A DNA stretch of 64,000 nucleotides from contig NC_014623.1 of assembly GCF_000165485.1 (NCBI RefSeq), forward strand, positions 9,628,893 to 9,692,892. Reading direction: 5' to 3'. Source of the DNA: Stigmatella aurantiaca DW4/3-1 (lineage in GTDB: Bacteria > Myxococcota > Myxococcia > Myxococcales > Myxococcaceae). Under the pieces are notes generated by a model. That model saw only the letters and a list, made by a program, of their open reading frames with translations, made no database searches and was not told the DNA's origin. Made by a program: the position numbers and the translations under genes. Of the stretch, positions 59,748 to 64,000 are shown one piece after another. The stretch's first letter is position 1. Each line of letters opens with the position of its first letter.

Positions 59748-60679
59748 GAGCGCGTGGAAAAATTAACCCGGATTCTGTCAGCGTCGTGACGGTCGTTGGG
59801 GGTTGATGTCGCAGTGCATAGGTGTGAGTCCGCCCGAGAGAGGGAGGGACTTCCATGGCTGAACCCTGGGTGTCAGATGAACTGTGGCGAAAACTCGAAC
59901 CGCTGCTGCCGAAGCCTCGAAGAAAGGATCGCCACGTGCAATTCGCTGGGAGCAAGAGGACCGACCCTCGCCGGATCTTCAGCGGCATCGTGTTCGTGTT
60001 GCGAACAGGCGTTCCCTGGCGCGCATTGCCTGCCACCGGTGCTTTCCCCTCGGGTTATACTTGCCGTCTCTGGTTGTTGAGGTGGCATCGGGCGGGTGTT
60101 TGGAAGCGATTGAGCCAACTTCTCTTGGCGGAACTGAGAAGCAAGGGGCGACTCCATTGGACGCATGCAGTTGTTGATAGCAGTTCCGTACGCGCCCCCA
60201 GCGGAGGCCGAAAAACCGGCCCCAGCCCCGTTGACCGAAGAAAGCTTGGCACCAAGCATCACGTTATCACCGATGCCATGGGGACACCCCTTGCCGTGAC
60301 TCTCACCGGGGCAAACAGGAATGACATCACCCAACTTCTCCCCTTGGTGGATGAGCTTCCCCGTGTCCGCGGAAAGCGGGGCAGCCCCAAACAGAAGCCG
60401 CAGAAACTCTACGCAGATCGGGGCTATGATTCCGACTCCCACCGACTGCAGTTGAAGAAACGGCATATTGAGCCCTATATCGCCCGGCGACGAACTGCTC
60501 ATGGAAGTGGTTTGGGCAGGAAACGCTCAGTCGTTGAACGCACGCTCTCTTGGCTCCATCAGTTCCGAAAGCTGGAGATCCGGGAGGAGCACTCGGTTGC
60601 AACCTACAAGGCTCTTGCTGACCTGGCTCTCTGCCTCATCTACGAGCGCCTGCTGGAGTCGTAATTTTTCCACGCGCTC
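59748..60679 (+). mobile_element. Complete IS5-family insertion sequence (932 bp)
   Basis: Perfect 18-bp terminal inverted repeats GAGCGCGTGGAAAAATTA (59748-59765; complement 60662-60679), flanked by 3-bp target duplications TTA (59745-59747 and 60680-60682), as in IS5 subgroups that duplicate TNA. One uninterrupted transposase gene. It seems a recent insertion. Confidence 0.93.
59855..60664 (+). CDS. IS5-family transposase (269 aa)
   Basis: Single frame from ATG 59855, preceded by GAGAGGGAGGG. N-terminal DUF4096-like region (WVSDELWRKLEPLLPKPRRK, GIVFVLRTGVPWRALP), then the DDE catalytic core: first Asp in HAVVDSSSVRA, GPSPVDRRKLGTKHHVITDA, second Asp in YADRGYDSDSHR, and Glu in RKRSVVERTLSWLHQFRKLE. 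All three acidic residues are present. Unlike related IS427-type elements, no frameshift divides it. The C-terminus ends in the right inverted repeat. Active in principle. Confidence 0.95.
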   Translation: MAEPWVSDELWRKLEPLLPKPRRKDRHVQFAGSKRTDPRRIFSGIVFVLRTGVPWRALPATGAFPSGYTCRLWLLRWHRAGVWKRLSQLLLAELRSKGRLHWTHAVVDSSSVRAPSGGRKTGPSPVDRRKLGTKHHVITDAMGTPLAVTLTGANRNDITQLLPLVDELPRVRGKRGSPKQKPQKLYADRGYDSDSHRLQLKKRHIEPYIARRRTAHGSGLGRKRSVVERTLSWLHQFRKLEIREEHSVATYKALADLALCLIYERLLES

Positions 60680-60720
60680 TTAGAGACGCAGCGTCGCTAC
60701 CCGCTCCTGCTGGCAACTGA

Positions 60721-60751
60721 TAAGCGCTCCTAACAAAAATAAGGTTTGAGG
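60721..60751 (+). repeat. left terminal inverted repeat of the GntR element
   Basis: 31 bases matching the complement of 62165-62195 except at two positions (60725-60726). The stop codon of the split frame upstream (TAA 60731-60733) lies within it. Confidence 0.9.
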
Positions 60752-60804
60752 GGTGGAATCAGGGATGGACGGACGGGAGGGCCATGAGCACCTGAGCCTC
60801 GTAG

Positions 60805-61071
60805 CTCGCGACCTCGTACCGGACACGTTGTGGGAGAGAGTCAAGTGTCCGCGTCTCCAAAGACAGCCGTACACGCTCCACCAGGTTCGTTCTCCTTCGT
60901 TCCATCCAGGAGGAGGTGTCCGCTCCGCCTGCCCAAGAACTCACCCCCAGTGCCCGAGCCACTCAGAGCCTGGGTCGGGCGCTCCTGGAGGCCAAGCGGA
61001 ACCCTTCGCGACGCTTCCTGGCCCTGAGGCACCTCCGCGCTGGGCGCCCCGCCTACCAGAGGGTCGTGTGA
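60805..61071 (+). pseudogene. conserved convergent frame, possible transposase C-terminal remnant
   Basis: After TAG at 60802 an open frame without a good start reads SRTRSTRFVLLRSIQEEVSA, later LGRALLEAKRNPSRRFLALR, and stops at 61069-61071. The equivalent frame at copy 2 (ARSTWFTLRRSIQEVSASAQ to RGA-stop at 8338-8340) and copy 1 (SLLEARRSPSRRFLALRDIR to stop at 102) is conserved with stops at similar places. Conservation of the protein reading suggests the 3' end of a real gene convergent with the regulator, plausibly the lost transposase. Family not recognised. Confidence 0.4.
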
Positions 61072-61971
61072 GTCAGAGAAGGGAGCCTCGGGTGGGGGGC
61101 CACCCGTGGGCGGCCGTTGGCTCAAACCTGTAGGACAAGCAGACTGGTTGGGACCGTTCGCCTCCGACAACCTCTCCGTGGCCTCCCCATGCTCCAGGGT
61201 GGGGTGAGAGGGGGCTGTGTCTGCGCAGAGTGGAGGCATTGACGACCCCCTTGGCTCCTGCAGGGGTGGGAGGCCTGCGAGCAGGTGCGCATCGCTCGCC
61301 TGGAGCAAGGCGGGCAGTTCCTGGCGCAGCGACTGCTCGTCCTTGGCTGCCAAGGCGTGCAGCGCACAGAGTGCCCACTGGCGAGTGGCCTGCGCATTCA
61401 GGTGCGGCACCAGCCGCCGGGCCATTCCTCGGTACGAGCGCTCCAGCGACTGCAGCAGCAGCGCCTGTCCGGGACGCTCCACCGCGCGGGCCGCCTGCCT
61501 CAGCAACGCGAACTCCAGCTCCGCCCACCTGCCGGGGTGTTCGCCCCAGCGGGCCTCCTCCGCCAACTCGAAGCACAGGCCTGCCAGCGTGTCCAGGTCC
61601 CTGGCGGAGGCCTGCTGACAACACGCCGCCAGCAGTTCCACTGCCGTCTCTCGCTTGAGGGCCAGAAAACCTTCCAGCAGCTTCCGTCTCTCCGGTTGAG
61701 CGGCGCCCGGGCCCTCCAGCACCACCCCCAGGTTCTCCAGGGTCACCGCTCCCTCCAAGGGGAGGGCTCGGCTGCGGCGGCCTGGGTGCTGCTCAATCAA
61801 CGCTCTGGCGGCCAGGCGCTTCAGCGCTTCACGGACGGTGCTGCGTGAGAGGCCGTAGTGCTTGGCCAGCGAGTTTTCCGAGGGAAGAAAGCCGTCCTGG
61901 GGCAGCAGGCCTTGTGAAATCATCCGCTCCAGGTCCTGCTCCACTCGTCCGACCAGCCCCACCCATTCCAT
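60841..61971 (-). CDS. GntR/FCD-type transcriptional regulator (copy 3)
   Basis: 376 residues from ATG 61971, with GGGGGCGG ahead. Winged helix at 5-75 (LPSENSLAKHYGLSRSTVRE), FCD-like helical domain at about 95-230, then a Pro-rich tail shorter than in copy 2 because the PPLxADT unit occurs once. The two regulators are almost identical through the first ~245 residues and diverge at the very end. It lies wholly within the inverted repeats at 60721-62195, so it travels with that element. It may regulate the element or host genes near insertion sites; both are inference. Confidence 0.75.
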   Translation of the reverse strand: MEWVGLVGRVEQDLERMISQGLLPQDGFLPSENSLAKHYGLSRSTVREALKRLAARALIEQHPGRRSRALPLEGAVTLENLGVVLEGPGAAQPERRKLLEGFLALKRETAVELLAACCQQASARDLDTLAGLCFELAEEARWGEHPGRWAELEFALLRQAARAVERPGQALLLQSLERSYRGMARRLVPHLNAQATRQWALCALHALAAKDEQSLRQELPALLQASDAHLLAGLPPLQEPRGSSMPPLCADTAPSHPTLEHGEATERLSEANGPNQSACPTGLSQRPPTGGPPPEAPFSDSHDPLVGGAPSAEVPQGQEASRRVPLGLQERPTQALSGSGTGGEFLGRRSGHLLLDGTKENEPGGACTAVFGDADT

Positions 61972-62164
61972 GTCCGCCCCCTGCTTGTTTCAGGCAGGGC
62001 CATCTCACCACCTGGGGCTGACAGGGTGGGGGGAGCTTGCCCTGCTTGGGAGACGCTCCCTCTCTTCTCCTGGATGACGCAGCCAGAAGCACTCGACGCC
62101 TCAGCCCATCAACGCTGGCGCGCCTGGACCTTGTTTTGAGCGGCTGCCTCATCTTCTTCCGGAA

Positions 62165-62195
62165 CCTCAAACCTTATTTTTGTTAGGAGTTCTTA
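62165..62195 (-). repeat. right terminal inverted repeat of the GntR element
   Basis: Complement of 60721-60751 (29 of 31). The AT-rich core CTTATTTTTGTTAGGAG contrasts with the surrounding GC-rich DNA. Confidence 0.9.
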
Positions 62196-62468
62196 GTTCA
62201 CGTTTCGCACTTTGGGGGTACTGAAGGCTCGTTTCCAGGCTGTGAGAACGGAAGGCCCGGACGATGCGATGCACCGTGGCGGCCCCCCACAGATGGGCAC
62301 CACCAGGGAGACGCCCGGGACAGAGCGCAGGCGCTTGCGTAGGACCCGGTCCGCCGCGCCACGTGCCCCCATCATCCGTGCCTCATGGCCCGCTCCCACC
62401 GGCTACTATCGTCAATCGTAACTGCCGGCTTCAGCTGCTGGATGAACCGGCCAGGAGGCGCCGTGTTG

Positions 62469-63530
62469 ATGTCTCCCCGTGTGAAGGGCGCGGTGCTCGG
62501 ACTGTCCGCCGCAGCCCTCTTTGGTGTCAGCGCGCCGGTGGCAAAGCTGCTGCTTCCCTCGAGCACGCCCCTGGTGCTGGCCTCGCTCCTCTACCTGGGC
62601 GGCGGGCTGGGACTGCTGGGGCTGGAGGCCCTGCGCCGACTGAGTCCCTCTGGCATCCAGGGGCGCGAGGCGACCGTCGGGCGCAAGGACGTTCCCCTGC
62701 TGACCGGTGTCATCGTCTGTGGCGGCATCCTAGGGCCGGTGCTGATGCTGGTGGGCCTGCAACGCATGTCTGGCGTGGCGGCATCCCTCATGCTCAACCT
62801 GGAAGGCCCCCTCACCATCCTTCTGGCGCTGCTCGTATTCGGGGAGCATCTGGGACGCGCTGGCGCTCTCGCCGCTGGCTTCGTCATGGCGGGCGCGGCG
62901 GTCCTGGGCCTTCAAGAAGGGGAGTTGCACGGCGACCTGCTCGGCGTGCTTGCCCTGGCCGGCGCGTGCCTCGCCTGGGCGGTGGACAACAACCTCACGC
63001 AGCGTCTGTCCCTCAAGGATCCGCTCACACTCGTGCGCATCAAGGCCCTGGGCTCCGGCGTGTGCATGCTCGTCCTCGCCTGGGTGACCGGACAGCCCTT
63101 TCCCAGTACCCCTGTGCAGGGAGGAGCGTTGGTCCTCGGCTTCGCCAGTTACGGGCTGTCCATTGTCCTGGATGCCTATGCACTCCGGCTGCTGGGAGCG
63201 GCGCGCGAAGCCGCATACTTCGCCACGGCTCCCTTCGTGGGCGCCCTGGTGGCGGTGCCCCTGCTCGGCGAGACGTTGCGGCCCTTGGATCTGGTGGCGG
63301 GGGGGCTGATGGCCACGGGAGTCATTCTGCTGCTGCGCGAGCGGCATGGCCATGTGCACATGCACGCGGCGTTGGAGCACGAACATGTCCATGTCCACGA
63401 CACCCACCACCAGCACGCGCATCCGCTCGACCTGCCCACCACCGAACCCCACAGCCATCCCCACCAGCACGTGCCTCTCACGCACGACCATCCGCATGTT
63501 TCGGATCTGCATCATCGCCACAAGCACTGA
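62469..63530 (+). CDS. EamA/DMT-family transporter with His-rich tail (353 aa)
   Basis: ATG 62469 is 10 bases after AGGAGG; starts further upstream (62385) are rejected. Ten membrane segments in two EamA halves (GAVLGLSAAALFGVSAPVAK, GVIVCGGILGPVLMLVGLQR, LLGVLALAGACLAWAVDNNL, AAREAAYFATAPFVGALVAV). The last ~60 residues are a cytosolic tail of more than 20 histidines (HGHVHMHAALEHEHVHVHDT, HHQHAHP), strongly suggesting metal binding, perhaps Ni, Co or Zn. Ordinary EamA exporters lack such a tail. Substrate unknown; metal-regulated export is a fair guess. Confidence 0.85.
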   Translation: MSPRVKGAVLGLSAAALFGVSAPVAKLLLPSSTPLVLASLLYLGGGLGLLGLEALRRLSPSGIQGREATVGRKDVPLLTGVIVCGGILGPVLMLVGLQRMSGVAASLMLNLEGPLTILLALLVFGEHLGRAGALAAGFVMAGAAVLGLQEGELHGDLLGVLALAGACLAWAVDNNLTQRLSLKDPLTLVRIKALGSGVCMLVLAWVTGQPFPSTPVQGGALVLGFASYGLSIVLDAYALRLLGAAREAAYFATAPFVGALVAVPLLGETLRPLDLVAGGLMATGVILLLRERHGHVHMHAALEHEHVHVHDTHHQHAHPLDLPTTEPHSHPHQHVPLTHDHPHVSDLHHRHKH

Positions 63531-63650
63531 CGTTTTCCTGCCTGCCTTCCAAGAAGTCTCCGTGCCCGTGCCGACGCCCGACGCTCACATCCGGAGAGGA
63601 CCCCCTCCATCCCGAGGAAGGTTGATTGCGCCCCGACGAGAGACACAGCG

Positions 63651-64000
63651 ATGCAAACGAGCGAATGGGTCGAGAGAGCACGGATGTTGGCGCCCGCCGT
63701 CGAGAAGTGGCGCGGCACCGCTGAGCAACAGCGCCATTTGCCGCACGCACTGTTCGAGGTGCTGCGCGACGCGGGGGTCTTCCGCTTGTCGACGCCCAGG
63801 GCCATCGGCGGCGCCGAGGTCGACGAGCTCACCGCCCTGCGCGTCATCGAGGAGCTATCGCGCCAGGACGGGTCCGTCGGCTGGAACGTGATGGTGGCGT
63901 CAAACACCGCCACCATCGCGTCGTACTTGCCATCCACCGGTCTGAAAACGCTCTATCAGGGCGGGGCCAACACCGTCGTTGCCGGCGCGCTTCTGCCCAA
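63651..64000 (+). CDS. Acyl-CoA-dehydrogenase-like flavoprotein, N-terminal part
   Basis: ATG 63651 opens a frame that runs off the right edge (116 codons). MQTSEWVERARMLAPAVEKW, then LPHALFEVLRDAGVFRLSTP, ELSRQDGSVGWNVMVASNTA is the helical N-domain of acyl-CoA dehydrogenase-type proteins, more like the flavin-dependent monooxygenase branch (HpaB/DszC-like, typical phrase 'DGSVGWN'). FAD-binding and catalytic residues lie beyond the window. A GACGAGAGAC purine stretch precedes the start. 120 bases separate it from the EamA gene. Confidence 0.8.
   Translation, partial: MQTSEWVERARMLAPAVEKWRGTAEQQRHLPHALFEVLRDAGVFRLSTPRAIGGAEVDELTALRVIEELSRQDGSVGWNVMVASNTATIASYLPSTGLKTLYQGGANTVVAGALLP

Larger units (their letters stand above)
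59610..60733 (+). pseudogene. short reading frame split by the IS5 element
   Basis: Plus-strand frame from ATG 59610 reads MADELGLMVRVIAAHEERLI and continues to DEILA, a TGA at 59718-59720, then LDAAINAY to the TTA at 59745-59747. If the IS (59748-60679) and one TTA copy are removed, the same frame continues LETQRRYPLLLATDKRS and stops at TAA 60731-60733, which lies inside the left inverted repeat of the next element. Composition is protein-like and the join is in frame. It may be a former gene with a nonsense change; family not recognised, and chance cannot be excluded. Confidence 0.4.
60721..62195 (-). mobile_element. 1.47-kb unit bounded by 31-bp inverted repeats, carrying a GntR/FCD regulator
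   Basis: Left end TAAGCGCTCCTAACAAAA... (60721-60751) and right end complement (62165-62195) match in 29 of 31 bases, with the inner 25 bases (60727-60751 / 62165-62189) identical. Such long AT-rich repeats in this GC-rich sequence are characteristic of transposable-element ends. TA dinucleotides at the outer limits (60721-60722, 62194-62195) could be a target duplication. No full transposase lies inside; the cargo is the GntR/FCD gene and a convergent conserved frame of about 90 codons. It therefore looks like a non-autonomous or decayed element. Confidence 0.75.

Noticed and set aside
62193-62399. 68-codon minus-strand frame ending at the right inverted repeat
   Set aside because: No family recognised and no ribosome site; possibly debris of a gene interrupted by the GntR element.

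Overview
The window is very GC-rich and looks like a myxobacterial chromosome of the Cystobacterineae type (Stigmatella, Archangium, Cystobacter or Myxococcus relatives). Grounds: a Myxococcus-type exopolysaccharide (eps) locus, a eukaryotic-type Ser/Thr kinase, many hybrid histidine kinases, myxobacteria-type paralogous lipoprotein and immunity-like families, an AgmX-like Pro-rich protein, and several insertion sequences. Genus is inference; no rRNA gene is present.

Region 1 (1-9.9 kb) is an accessory, rearranged zone. It has the tail of a GntR/FCD regulator, a duplicated 3' end of a tyrosine phosphatase gene (302-536 and 2117-2351), toxin-like lipoprotein genes or remnants, a Ser/Thr kinase with a downstream lipoprotein-like gene, and a complete IS66 element (5089-6673) with perfect 8-bp target duplications. 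Broken AraC and SDR genes follow, then a second GntR/FCD copy lying between two truncated genes, and fragments of an Imm11-like protein and of a paralogous helical protein.

Region 2 (10.0-15.4 kb) holds a 1440-residue TIR - nSTAND NTPase - WD40 protein, the best candidate in the window for a defence or NLR-like sensor, followed by a SAM methyltransferase.

Region 3 (15.4-33.3 kb) is a compact minus-strand exopolysaccharide locus, read from high to low coordinates: hybrid sensor kinase, GT4 glycosyltransferase, then epsZ (priming sugar transferase), wzx, epsY (OPX), epsX/wzpX-like barrel, a 57-aa membrane protein, epsW (receiver), epsV (Wzc-like PCP without kinase), a GT2 (epsU-like), wzy, a protein that looks like a kinase-dead Wze/CpsD ATPase, another GT2, and a secreted GH44 lipoprotein. 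Several junctions overlap as ATGA or GTGA, so translation is probably coupled. Together they build, flip, polymerise, export and trim a Wzx/Wzy-dependent polysaccharide.

Region 4 (33.6-59.3 kb) is ordinary core-like sequence: NudC, QueE, small membrane proteins, hybrid and simple histidine kinases, CysQ, catalase, an RsbQ-like hydrolase, GIY-YIG, a CBS protein, a lipoprotein PPIase plus SurA plus PdxA operon, an AgmX-like protein, an outer-membrane barrel, a GlcD-like oxidase, a DJ-1/PfpI protein and two secreted propeller proteins.

Region 5 (59.3-64.0 kb) is a second accessory zone: a tRNA-3'-end-like sequence and a terminator, a complete IS5-family element with TTA duplications that splits a short reading frame, and directly beside it a 1.47-kb unit bounded by near-perfect 31-bp inverted repeats carrying the third GntR/FCD copy. 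An EamA transporter with a His-rich tail and the start of an acyl-CoA-dehydrogenase-like gene close the window.
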